Below the pieces are notes generated by a model, which searched no databases, was not told the origin of the DNA, and saw only the letters and a list, made by a program, of their open reading frames with translations. A DNA stretch of 64,000 nt from the NCBI RefSeq assembly GCF_014218295.1, contig NZ_AP023287.1:2976001-3040000 (forward strand), given 5' to 3'. The first letter of the stretch is position 1. Each line of letters opens with the position of its first letter. The translations under genes were made by a program, and so were the position numbers. Positions 23,999 through 32,515 of the stretch are shown here, piece after piece. Source of the stretch: Mycolicibacterium litorale (GTDB lineage: Bacteria > Actinomycetota > Actinomycetes > Mycobacteriales > Mycobacteriaceae).

Positions 23999-25330
23999 AT
24001 GCCGATGCCGATGCCGATTGTGTCGTTGCGCACCATCGTGATCGTGGCGGCGCTGTCCGTGGTGGTGCTGGTGCTGACCCTGGGGACCTGGGTGTGGATC
24101 GGCGTGACCAACGAGCAGTACAGCCAGCTCGATCGCGAGCTCGACTCGGTGACGAGTCTCGGCGACTTCGGCGCGCTGCTGAATGCGGCGAATCCCAGTG
24201 AGTCCGAATCCAATCCGCTGCCCGACAGCACGCTGGTGCGCACCGCGCGGATCGGCGGTGTGACGGTCTCGGTGCCCGAGGACATCGTGTTGCCGAAACT
24301 CGACATCGGATACGCCAACACCACGATCGACGGTGTCGAGTATCGGGTGCGTACCTTCGCCGCGGGACCGGCCACCATCGCGCTCGGCGCACCGCTGGCC
24401 GAGACGCAACGCCGCATCGACCAGTTGCACCTACGAGTGGTGCTGATCTGCGGCGGCGTGATCGCCGGCACGGTGGTCGTCGGCTGGGTGATGTGGCTGA
24501 TCATGATCAATCCGTTCCGATTGTTGGCGCAGCAGGCGCGGGCGATCAACGCGCAGTCCAAGCCGGAGGAGGTTCAGGTCGGCGGGGTCTGGGAGGCGGC
24601 GGAGATCGCCGAGGCGGTCGAAGGCATGTTGGCGCGCATCGGCGAGGAGCAGCAGCGGACCAAGGCGGCGCTGGAGTCCGCGCGTGACTTCGCCGCGGTG
24701 GCCTCGCACGAGTTGCGGACTCCGCTGACCGCCATGCGCACCAACCTGGAAGTGCTGTCGACGCTCGACATGACCGACGAGCAGCGCAGAGAGGTGATCG
24801 GTGACGTGGTGCGCACGCAGAGCCGGATCGAGGCGACGCTCACCGCGCTGGAACGCTTGGCGCAAGGTGAGCTGACCACCGCGGAGGATCACGTGCCGGT
24901 CGACGTGACGGAGCTGCTGGACCGCGCGGCGCACGATGCGCTGCGCAGCTACCCCGGTCTCGACGTATCGCTGGTGCCGTCCGCGCCGGTGCGGATACTC
25001 GGCTTGCCCGCGGGTCTGCGCCTGGTCATCGACAACGCGATCGCCAACGCCGTCAAGCACGGCAACGCCAACCAGATCCGATTGAGCGCCATCCGGTCCG
25101 GTGATGACGTCGAGATCGCCGTCGACGACAACGGCACCGGCGTGCCCGAAGAGGAACGCACGCTGGTCTTCGAGCGATTCTCCCGCGGTTCGACGGCGTC
25201 GCGTTCCGGCTCTGGACTCGGGTTGGCCCTTGTCGCGCAGCAGGCCGAATTGCACGGGGGCACTGCCTCGTTGCAGACCAGCCCGATGGGCGGTGCGCGT
25301 CTGCTGCTGCGACTACCCGCGAACAGGTGA
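23999..25330 (+). CDS. PrrB-like sensor histidine kinase without adjacent response regulator
   Basis: This 443-aa membrane sensor kinase is closely related to mycobacterial PrrB. Order: TM1 (about 8-35), extracellular sensor (36-145), TM2 (146-170), HAMP linker, DHp with phospho-acceptor H237 (ASHELRTPLTAMRTNLEVLS), then HATPase_c with N-box (DNAIANAVKHG), G1 (DDNGTGVPEEER), F (FSRGS) and G2 (GSGLGLALV). The catalytic half is nearly PrrB-identical by eye, while the sensor half differs. The start chosen is ATG 23999 after GAGG; GTG 23969 is the alternative. No response regulator lies nearby, so it is an orphan here, perhaps a paralogue feeding PrrA. Confidence 0.88.
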   Translation: MPMPMPIVSLRTIVIVAALSVVVLVLTLGTWVWIGVTNEQYSQLDRELDSVTSLGDFGALLNAANPSESESNPLPDSTLVRTARIGGVTVSVPEDIVLPKLDIGYANTTIDGVEYRVRTFAAGPATIALGAPLAETQRRIDQLHLRVVLICGGVIAGTVVVGWVMWLIMINPFRLLAQQARAINAQSKPEEVQVGGVWEAAEIAEAVEGMLARIGEEQQRTKAALESARDFAAVASHELRTPLTAMRTNLEVLSTLDMTDEQRREVIGDVVRTQSRIEATLTALERLAQGELTTAEDHVPVDVTELLDRAAHDALRSYPGLDVSLVPSAPVRILGLPAGLRLVIDNAIANAVKHGNANQIRLSAIRSGDDVEIAVDDNGTGVPEEERTLVFERFSRGSTASRSGSGLGLALVAQQAELHGGTASLQTSPMGGARLLLRLPANR

Positions 25331-25336
25331 CGGCGT

Positions 25337-25364
25337 CGGGCCCGGCGTGACGACGCCGGGCCCG
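25337..25364. terminator. Hairpin between convergent genes
   Basis: A 12-bp perfect stem (CGGGCCCGGCGT / ACGCCGGGCCCG, 4-nt loop) lies 6 bp after the kinase stop and 25 bp beyond the stop of the opposing proline-repeat gene. It can fold in both transcripts and probably serves as a bidirectional terminator, although no long T-run follows. Confidence 0.7.
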
Positions 25365-26287
25365 ATCGCGTTGTCCCCTCGGAACTAGATCACCAGTCGT
25401 CGCGACGATCCGTCGTCGGGCTGGTGGCCGGTGCCTGTGCCGGGGTGGCACCGGGCGTGGCGCTCGCCGACCACAGTCCGCCGGTGCCGGCGCAGATGCC
25501 GTCGGTGGGCGGCCCGATCTCGGTGGGCAGCGGAACGGGCAGACCGGGGATCTGCGGCACGGTGATCGTGGGGATGAAGTCCCACGGGCCGTTGACCGCC
25601 GCACCCGGTGCGCCGGGCGTCGGTGCGGTCGGCAGCAGCCGGTCGAACACCGCTGCCGCACCCTCGAGCGGAGGGAACACTCCCGTCGGCGTGCCGCCGG
25701 CACTGCTGGTCGACGCGCCAGGCGCCGCCGGGTAAGGAGGCGTCGGGATGTTGACGGCTGTCGAGCCGCTTGCCGGAGGAGCCGGAGGCGCGGGCGGAGT
25801 CACGACGTTGACCGCGCCGGAGCCGCCTGCCGGCGGAGCCGGAGGCGCAGGCGGAGCCACAGCCGGCACCGAGCTGGCCACCGGAACCGGAGGAGCCGGC
25901 GGCGCAGGCGGAGCAACGGCCGGCACCGAGCTGGCCACCGGAACCGGAGGAGCCGGAGGCGCAGGCGGAGCAACGGCCGCGGCCGGCTGCACGACTGCAG
26001 CGGGCGGAGCGGGCGGAGCCGGAGGCGCAACCGCGGCAGCGGGCTGAACCGCAGCAGCGGGCGGACCCGCAGGTGCTGGAGGTGCACCCGCGCCTCCCGA
26101 ACCACCACCCGGCGCGCCGGGAGCCCCGGGAGCCGGAGGAGCCACACCGGCAGCAGGCTCAACCGCAGCAGCAGGCGGACCCGCAGGTGCCGGAGGTGCA
26201 CCCGCGCCTCCCGAACCTCCACCCGGCGCGCCGGGAGCCCCGGGAGCCGGAGGAGCCACACCGGCAGCAGGCTCAACCGCAGCAGCG

Positions 26288-26706
26288 GGCGGAGCAGGCG
26301 GCGCCGGAGGCACCACACCACCAGCAGGCTCAACCACCGCAGCCGGCGGAGCAGGCGGCGCCGGAGGCACCACACCACCAGCAGGCTCAACCACCGCAGC
26401 CGGCGGAGCAGGCGGCGCCGGAGGCACCACACCACCAGCAGGCTCAACCACCGCAGCCGGCGGAGCAGGCGGCGCCGGAGGCACCACACCACCAGCAGGC
26501 TCAACCACCGCAGCCGGCGGAGCAGGCGGCGCCGGAGGCACCACACCACCAGCAGGCTCAACCACCGCAGCCGGCGGAGCAGGCGGCGCCGGAGGCACCA
26601 CACCACCAGCAGGCTCAACCACCGCAGCCGGCGGAGCAGGCGGCGCCGGAGGCACCACACCACCAGCAGGCTCAACCACCGCAGCCGGCGGAGCAGGCGG
26701 CGCCGG
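26288..26706 (-). repeat. 57-bp tandem repeat, seven near-identical copies
   Basis: Seven uninterrupted copies of a 57-nt unit encode the 19-residue module PPAPPAPPAAVVEPAGGVV on the minus strand. The copies look identical at the nucleotide level, which implies recent duplication or gene conversion. It lies inside the secreted proline-repeat gene and should be prone to slippage and to assembly collapse. Confidence 0.9.
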
Positions 26707-26766
26707 AGGAACGACGTTTTCCACCGAGCTGGCAGCAGGAGTCGCCGGGGCCGGCGGAGCCGGCGG

Positions 26767-27377
26767 CGAGAACCTCTCCACGCTGTTCGACGAACCACCA
26801 CCCGGAGCCGGAGGAGCCGGAGGAGTCACCGCCTCCACCGAATTCGCAGCAGGAGTCGCCGGAGCCGGCGGAGCTGGCGGCGAGAACCTCTCAACGCTGT
26901 TCGACGAACCACCACCCGGAGCCGGAGGTGCCGGAGGAGTCACCGCCTCCACCGAATTCGCAGCAGGAGTCGCCGGAGCCGGAGGAGCCGGCGGAGCGAC
27001 GTTCTCCACAGAATTCACCGACGGGCCGCTCGGAGCAGGGGGCGCAGGAGGCGCGACATTCTCCACAGAACTCACCGACGGCGCACCCGGCGCAGGCGGC
27101 GCCGGAGGCGTCACACCCGACGCCGGCTCAACCACCCCGGCCGGCGGCGCCGGCGGAGCCGGAGGCGTCACCGCACCACCCGAACCACCACCCGGCGCAC
27201 CCGGCGCAGGCGGCGCCGGAGGCGTCACACCCGACGCCGGCTCAACCACCCCAGCCGGCGGCGCCGGCGGAGCCGGAGGCGTCACCGCACCACCCGAACC
27301 ACCACCCGGCGCACCCGGCGCAGGCGGCGCCGGAGGCGTCACACCCGACGCCGGCTCAACCACCCCGGCCGGCGGCG
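26767..27377 (-). repeat. 114-bp repeats (two 57-bp modules each) in the same gene
   Basis: A GGCGTCACACCCGAC landmark recurs at 27107, 27221 and 27335, a 114-bp period encoding GVVEPASGVTPPAPPAPG plus GAPGGGSGGAVT. A second diverged pair, marked by GAGAACCTCTC at 26768 and 26882, has the same 114-bp spacing (NSVERFSPPAPPAPATPAA type). Both periods are exactly twice the 57-bp unit, so the whole gene appears to have grown from one module. Confidence 0.85.
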
Positions 27378-28246
27378 CGGGCGGAGCTGGAGGGGCCACA
27401 CCGGCGGCAGGCTCAACGACCCCGGCGGGCACAGCGGGCGGAGCCGCAGGCGCAGCAGCGGGCGCCGCACCGGCAGCCGGTTGAACCACACCTGCGGGCG
27501 GACCGGTGGGTGCAGGCGCTGCCGCACCGCTCGACGAGTCGACGACACCGGCAGGAACGGCAGGCGGCGCGGCGGGCGCACCTACGCCACCCGCACCACC
27601 CGCGGGGCCCCCGGCGCCGGGGCAGCAGCCGGACACCCGCCCCACCCGCGGTCGACAGGGGCGCACCCGGCGCGCCGGGCACCGGCGGGACGCCGGCCCC
27701 GCCCGTGGTCGCCGTGGGGACACCGGGGCCGCCCGGAATCGGTGGCGTCGCCCCGCCACCCGTCGTCGCCGTCGGCACACCGGGACCACCGGGCACCGGC
27801 GGCGTCGCGCCGCTCGCCGTGTCGACTCGCGCTGACGGCGGAACCGGCGGACGCGGCGGCGTGGCTGAGGCGGTCCCGTTCAATGAACCGGCCGGCGGAA
27901 TGGCCACCGACGGCGGCGTCGAGGATGCGGTGCCGTTGAGCGAACCAGCCGGCGGGATCCCCACCGACGGCGGCGTCGAGGTCGCGATGCCGTTGGCGGC
28001 ACCAGCCGGAGGAATGGGGCCCGCGGGCGGCGTGGTGTTCGTCAGCGCCGAGCTTGCTCCCGGCAGCGTCTGCGGCAGCCGACCGGGCACGGTGAGCAGC
28101 TGCTGCATGATGTTCACGCACGGAACGCCGGGACTCACGGTCCCTGGGTCAGCGATCGCCGTCGCAGGGTTGAACAGCTGAACGATCCAGCACGCCCCTG
28201 CGGTGGCCAGGGCGGTGACGCCCAATCGATTTGTGGTCCGCGACAT

Positions 28247-28573
28247 GTTCCCTCAGTTCTCTGTGCGCTCTCGGTGACGCTGTGCGTCGGTGGGAACGTA
28301 AGCCGGGTCGACGAATTGGCCGGCGCGACAATTCTGGCGTTTATAGAACTGTTGCGAATGAGAAGTCCTTCGGTGACCGGACCCGGTCTGTGCAGGTGAG
28401 CGCGCCGTTTACTTCGCACAAGCAACGGAATTCCGCTATCAGGGAGCCCTTTCCCGTGCCCAATGCCTTGACACGCCTCGATGAGCCGTCGTGTTCGGCC
28501 AACTGTTGCGATTCGCAAGCAGATCGCGTCGCCGGGCTATAGTGTCCAGCTAATCGTTGGGGGGGCTGACGAC
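28247..28573. promoter_or_regulatory. Divergent promoter region with repeated motif
   Basis: This 327-bp stretch holds no gene. A minus-strand TATAAA (28340-28345) could serve the proline-repeat gene. A plus-strand TATAGT (28538-28543) fits a start about 24 nt before the glycosyltransferase GTG. The 11-mer AACTGTTGCGA occurs twice (28347-28357 and 28501-28511), and the second copy runs into a perfect palindrome TTGCGA-T-TCGCAA (28506-28518). These suggest a shared regulator. Confidence 0.45.
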
Positions 28574-30118
28574 GTGAGCGTTGTTCTGAGTAGAAGCCAG
28601 ATGGCTGGCACATCTGGGCGTCCTGTGGCACCACCACACTGGCCAGACGCTGTGCTGATCGCCCTACTCGCCGTATTCGTCAGTGCGGCGGGATCGAGTC
28701 GCCCGTCGTTCTGGTCCGACGAGGCAGCAACCATTTCGGCGTCGACTCGGCCATTGCCGGAGCTGTGGGATCTCACCCGGAACATCGACGCCGTTCACGG
28801 GCTCTACTACCTCGTGATGCACGGCTGGTTCGCCGTGTTCCCCGAGTCGGAGTTCTGGTCACGACTTCCCAGTGCGCTGGCAATAGGCGTGGCCGCGGCC
28901 GGCGTCGTCGCACTCGGGAGACAACTGTCGACGCGCTCGGTGGCCATCGCCGCCGGCGCGATGTTCGCCATCCTGCCGCGCGTCACGGCCGCCGGGATCG
29001 AGGCGAGGTCATACGCGTTCACCATGGCCGCAGCGGTGTGGCTCATGGTCGTCGGCATCGCCGCGCTTCGCCGGGACCGCCGGTGGCTGTGGATCAGCTA
29101 CGGCACCTGCCTGGCGCTGGCAACTTCGCTGAACGTGTTCTGCATCTTGATGATCGGCCCCCTCGCCGCGGCGGCTTTCGCGCTCGCGCCGTCGCGCCGG
29201 GCCATCTCCTCCTGGGCGATCGCGACATGCGTGGTGTCGGCGCTGATGGCACCGTTCGCCGTCTACACCCAGTCCCAGAGCTCGCAGGTCGACTGGATTC
29301 CTCCCCTCGGCGCCAGGACGCTCGGCGAGTTGGCGGTGGAGCAGTACTTCCCACACGTGTACGCGTTCCTGTTCGCCGTCCTCATCGCGGTGGTCGCCGT
29401 CCTGGCGGCTCGGCGCTGGCGACACGACGACGCGGGCGCGGCCCGCGACTGGCCGCTCGCCGTCACCGCCGTGGTGTGGATCGTCTTCCCCACCGTGACC
29501 CTGCTCGTCTACTCGCTCGTGCGGCAGCCGATCTACCAACCGCGGTATCTGTCGTTCACCGCGCCGGCCGTCGCGTTGCTGGCCGGGCTGTGCATCGTCG
29601 TCGTCGGCCGATCCCGGCGCCGTATCGCCTGTCTCATCGCGGTGTTCGCCGTCACGGGGGCCTACAACTACGCGATGCAGCGAGCCCCGTTCGCCAAGGA
29701 ACGCATGGACTACAGCCACGTCGCCGACATCGTCGCGCAGCACGCTCGACCCGGTGACTGCCTGGCATTCGACGTGGCGGCGTCGTGGAAACTCATCGGT
29801 CCGCTGAAGGCGGCGCGTCCTGCCGCCTTCAGCAAGCTGCAGGACCCCGGCCGCATCTTCAGTGCCGCCGAACTGGATTCGCTGTGGGATGCACAGACCA
29901 CGATCTCGACGTGGAGCGACCACCTCCGCGATTGCCCGTCGCTGTGGACGATTTCGGAAAGGGACCACACACTCCCCCCGCACCAGCGAGGTGAGGCGCT
30001 CGCGCCCGGCCCCACACTGGGCGGCAGCCCGGCCTACGAAGTGGCCAGCACCCAAGGCTTCCGGCTTGTCGAACGGTGGCAGTTCAGCATGGCGCAGGTG
30101 GTCAAGTCCGAGCGGTGA
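28574..30118 (+). CDS. GT-C fold membrane glycosyltransferase (GT39/mannosyltransferase-like, Rv1635c position)
   Basis: This 514-aa polytopic protein has about ten membrane spans and is predicted to transfer a sugar from a polyprenyl-phosphate donor outside the membrane. The GT-C signature acidic motif in the first loop is WSDEAATISAS (Asp-Glu). The C-terminal 120 residues are soluble. The start is GTG 28574, preceded by a G-run SD and a TATAGT promoter; ATG 28601 is the alternative. By gene order (MFS, GT, USP) it corresponds to Rv1635c, reported to add the first mannose cap of lipoarabinomannan. Sequence alone supports only a GT-C transferase, so the sugar and acceptor are inferred. Confidence 0.8.
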   Translation: MSVVLSRSQMAGTSGRPVAPPHWPDAVLIALLAVFVSAAGSSRPSFWSDEAATISASTRPLPELWDLTRNIDAVHGLYYLVMHGWFAVFPESEFWSRLPSALAIGVAAAGVVALGRQLSTRSVAIAAGAMFAILPRVTAAGIEARSYAFTMAAAVWLMVVGIAALRRDRRWLWISYGTCLALATSLNVFCILMIGPLAAAAFALAPSRRAISSWAIATCVVSALMAPFAVYTQSQSSQVDWIPPLGARTLGELAVEQYFPHVYAFLFAVLIAVVAVLAARRWRHDDAGAARDWPLAVTAVVWIVFPTVTLLVYSLVRQPIYQPRYLSFTAPAVALLAGLCIVVVGRSRRRIACLIAVFAVTGAYNYAMQRAPFAKERMDYSHVADIVAQHARPGDCLAFDVAASWKLIGPLKAARPAAFSKLQDPGRIFSAAELDSLWDAQTTISTWSDHLRDCPSLWTISERDHTLPPHQRGEALAPGPTLGGSPAYEVASTQGFRLVERWQFSMAQVVKSER

Positions 30119-30140
30119 GCGCGGCCGGACAGGCGGGGGC

Positions 30141-30214
30141 TGGAGCGGATGACGGGATTCGAACCCGTGTAAACGGCTTTGCAGGCCGGTGCCTAGCCAC
30201 TCAGCCACACCCGC
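30141..30214 (-). tRNA. tRNA-Cys (GCA), CCA encoded
   Basis: On the minus strand the acceptor stem GCGGGTG/CATCCGC pairs with one G-U. The D arm is TGGCTGAGTGGCTAGGC-like, and the anticodon loop CCTGCAAA gives anticodon GCA (Cys). The T arm is ACGGG-TTCGAAT-CCCGT. The discriminator is U, the identity base for CysRS, and CCA is encoded at 30141-30143. It ends 23 bp from the glycosyltransferase stop on the opposite strand. Confidence 0.97.
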
Positions 30215-30328
30215 GTCGTCACCGACGATGCCGCAGACCTGGCCGTGCGCCCACCTTTTCGCTCACCGTGATCCGATCGCGCGCGCGTGCCGCCGATCCT
30301 CCGGTGCCGCTGCCCGTTACGGTCAGCT

Positions 30329-31062
30329 ATGGACCTCACGCTCGCGGCGGATCCGTTCTTCGGTGGCCCCGGCCAGGAGCCCCGACAGATCGTCGGCCTG
30401 CTCGTCGCCTTCGGCTTGACCGCTCTGATCGGTCTGGAGCGCGAGATCCAGGGCAAGAGTGCGGGTCTGCGCACACAGACGATCGTCGGCACAGCGTCGG
30501 CGTTGATCCTGCTGGTGAGCAAGTTCGGCTTCCACGATGTGCTGTCGACCGGAACCGTCGAAGTGGACCCCTCCCGCGTCGCCGCCAGATCGTCACCGGC
30601 ATCGGGTTTCTCGGTGCGGGCATCATCATCTTCCGGCGCGGCTCCGTGCACGGGCTCACCACGGCGGCGGCCGTATGGGAATCGGCGGCGATCGGGATGG
30701 CCGCCGGCGCGGGACTGCTCTTGCTGGCATGTCTGGTGACCGCCCTGCACTTCGTGATCGTCGTGGGGTTCATGCCGGTCGCGCGGCGCCTCAACGCGCG
30801 ACTCAGCGGATCGGTGCGCCTGCACGTCACCTATCACGAAGGACGCGGCGTGCTGACCCGGTTACTGCAAGCCTGCGAGCGACGGCAGTGGCAACTGGCC
30901 GAACTCGCCGCGGATGCGCCCGGCGAACCGCTCGGCGCCGGACCGGGACAGACCGGCGTCGTGTTGACCCTGTCGGGCAACCGGATCCTCGCCGCGCCGT
31001 CGGTACTGGCCACCATCGACGGCGTCACCGCGATCAGGCAGATCGACGACGACCCCGACTGA
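30329..31062 (+). pseudogene. MgtC/SapB-family membrane protein, broken by a one-base deletion
   Basis: The gene starts at ATG 30329 (MDLTLAADPFF) and shows the MgtC N-terminus: FGLTALIGLEREIQGKSAGL and TQTIVGTASALILLVSK. At about 30585, GCCGCC-AGATCG is one C short. Restoring it joins DPSRVAA to QIVTGIGFLGAGIIIFRRG, the conserved MgtC core, then AAAVWESAAIGMAAGAG. The second part continues in the +1 frame to 31062 with an ACT-like C-terminal domain. MgtC proteins help growth in low Mg and inside macrophages and modulate the F-ATPase. This copy is either a recent pseudogene or a base-calling error. Its end is 5 bp from the convergent MFS stop. Confidence 0.85.
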
Positions 31063-31067
31063 ACGCG

Positions 31068-32471
31068 CTACCCCGTCGGCGCGCGCCCGCTTCGAGTGGA
31101 CGCGATGACGCCGACGGCGACGAATCCGGCGAAGCCCGCGAACAAGCAGCGGGCCGCCGTCGCGTCCCCGGCGTCGGTGAGGTTCACGACGACCCCGGCC
31201 AGCCCCGCCCCGAACGCCCCGCAGATCAGCTGCACGGTGTTGATCGCCGCCGCGGCCGCGGGTCCTTCGGCCGGGTCGTCCACCCGACTCATCGCCCACG
31301 CCGACAGATGCGGCCACGCGACACCGATTCCCGTGCCGGTCACCAACAGTCCGAGCGCCCACAACGCCGCCCACCCCGGCGACATCTCGTCGCGCAGGGA
31401 GACCATGCCGACCGTCAGCCCGGCGGCCATCACCAACGGCGCCGCGCCCACCGTCCGCGTGATGACCTGCGTGCGTCGCAATGAAGCACTGGAGATCTCC
31501 CCGCCAGTCCATCCGACCGAGAGCACCGCCCCGAAGAACCCCGCCACCACCGGTGCCATACCGGCGAGCCGCTGCCCGAACAGCGGCACGTACATGTCCA
31601 CCATGGTGGCCGCCATCAACAACCCCAGGGTTGCATAGATCCACTTCAGCGGGCCCGCCCCGAAGGTGCTCGGCGGCAACACCGCCACGGCGGCGCGCCG
31701 GTCGACAAAGACGAACACCGCGACGACGGCCGCGCCCGCGGCGAGCAGCGCCGCCGTCGCGCGCACGTCGTGCGGGATGCCGGCCGTACTCACCAGAAGC
31801 GCCGCGGCACCCAACAGCAGAAGAGACCACAGCGGAATCCGAAGCCTCGGTGCGTCGATCCGCGCGGTCGCGCTGCGCCCGGGCAGCACGAACGGCACCA
31901 ACACCGCCATCGCCACCGTCAGCGCGACCAGGACCCCGAACGCCCAACGCCAACTGCCGAACTGCGCGAACAGCCCGCCGGCCGAGGGACCCACCAGTGT
32001 CCCGACTCCCCACATCGCGGACACCAGCGCCGACGCCCGCGTCCACAACCCGCTGGGCAGGGCGGTGTTGATCACCGCGTAGCCGAGCCCGGCGAGCAGT
32101 CCCCCGGCCGCGCCCTGCACGGTGCGGCCCACGAGCAGCAGTTCCATCGTCGGCGCGAGCGCGCATCCGAGACTGCCCACGGCGAACACACTCAGACCCG
32201 ACAGGTACGCCCACCGCGCGCCGAGGCGCATCAGCAGCGGGTGCACCAGTGTCGCGGCGATCACCGACGCGACGAGATACACCGTCGTCACCCAGGCGTA
32301 GAAGCGCTGACCGCCGATGTCGGCGACCGCGCTCGGCATCAAGCTGATGGTGAGGAACTCGTTGGTCGCGTACAGCAGGACCCCGCCCGCGAGAACCGTG
32401 GAGGCGCCCAGGTGTGTCGGTCCCAGGAGATCGCGCCAGGTGCCCACCGAGACGCGCGAGGTGTCAGCCAC
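31068..32471 (-). CDS. Major facilitator superfamily transporter (Rv1634-type)
   Basis: This 467-aa inner-membrane secondary transporter has 14 or 12 predicted hydrophobic spans (for example STVLAGGVLLYATNEFLTISL and LWALGLLVTGTGIGVAWPHL). It resembles drug:H+ antiporters; motif A is represented by HPLLMRLGARWAYLSGLSVF in form, and motif C-like Gly-rich spans are present. The length matches Rv1634 (471 aa). The start is ATG 32471. It lies 44 bp downstream of uvrB on the same strand and may be read through from it. The substrate is unknown. Confidence 0.9.
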   Translation of the reverse strand: MADTSRVSVGTWRDLLGPTHLGASTVLAGGVLLYATNEFLTISLMPSAVADIGGQRFYAWVTTVYLVASVIAATLVHPLLMRLGARWAYLSGLSVFAVGSLGCALAPTMELLLVGRTVQGAAGGLLAGLGYAVINTALPSGLWTRASALVSAMWGVGTLVGPSAGGLFAQFGSWRWAFGVLVALTVAMAVLVPFVLPGRSATARIDAPRLRIPLWSLLLLGAAALLVSTAGIPHDVRATAALLAAGAAVVAVFVFVDRRAAVAVLPPSTFGAGPLKWIYATLGLLMAATMVDMYVPLFGQRLAGMAPVVAGFFGAVLSVGWTGGEISSASLRRTQVITRTVGAAPLVMAAGLTVGMVSLRDEMSPGWAALWALGLLVTGTGIGVAWPHLSAWAMSRVDDPAEGPAAAAAINTVQLICGAFGAGLAGVVVNLTDAGDATAARCLFAGFAGFVAVGVIASTRSGRAPTG

Positions 32472-32515
32472 GCCGACACGCTAGGGGCTCAACCGCGGTT
32501 GAGGTCAACCCGCGG

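Larger units (their letters stand above)
25390..28246 (-). pseudogene. Secreted Pro/Ala-rich tandem-repeat protein, interrupted by a frameshift
   Basis: Translation from ATG 28246 gives a signal peptide (hydrophobic VTALATAGACWIVQ, cleavage near ATAIA-DP), then Pro/Gly/Thr repeats (PPSVGIPPAGSLNGTAS, PPVPGGPGVPTATTGG). Around 27600-27650 this frame turns to Arg-rich junk, while a +1 frame takes over with PPAPPAPPA repeats for about 740 residues. That frame ends in a non-repetitive tail (PWDFIPTITVPQIPGLPVPLP) at 25390. A one-base insertion or two-base loss at a G/C run near 27604-27612 would explain this. The intact product would be about 950 aa, exported and extended like a cell-wall spacer. 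It may be a pseudogene, a phase-variable gene or a sequencing error. I do not recognise a named family. Confidence 0.75.

Noticed and set aside
25748..26047. Plus-strand frame reading GGAGGAGGATA repeats like a PE_PGRS protein
   Set aside because: It is the antisense of the PPAPPAPPA repeat gene; it has no PE domain and no initiation signal, and the Gly/Ala pattern is a by-product of the complementary Pro/Ala codons.
26288..27377. Possible CRISPR array
   Set aside because: The repeats are directly adjacent with no unique spacers, the unit is 57/114 bp and in frame, and no cas gene is nearby; it is a coding tandem repeat.
26073..28181. A 702-codon plus-strand open frame (HQQAQPPQPAEQAAPEAP repeats)
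   Set aside because: It is antisense to the secreted proline-repeat gene; the opposite strand has a signal peptide, a promoter and a sensible C-terminus, while this frame has none.
30076..30585. Upstream plus-strand frame joined to the second half of the MgtC gene
   Set aside because: It only exists because of the frameshift: it runs through the tRNA-Cys region, and its translation there is unrelated to MgtC.
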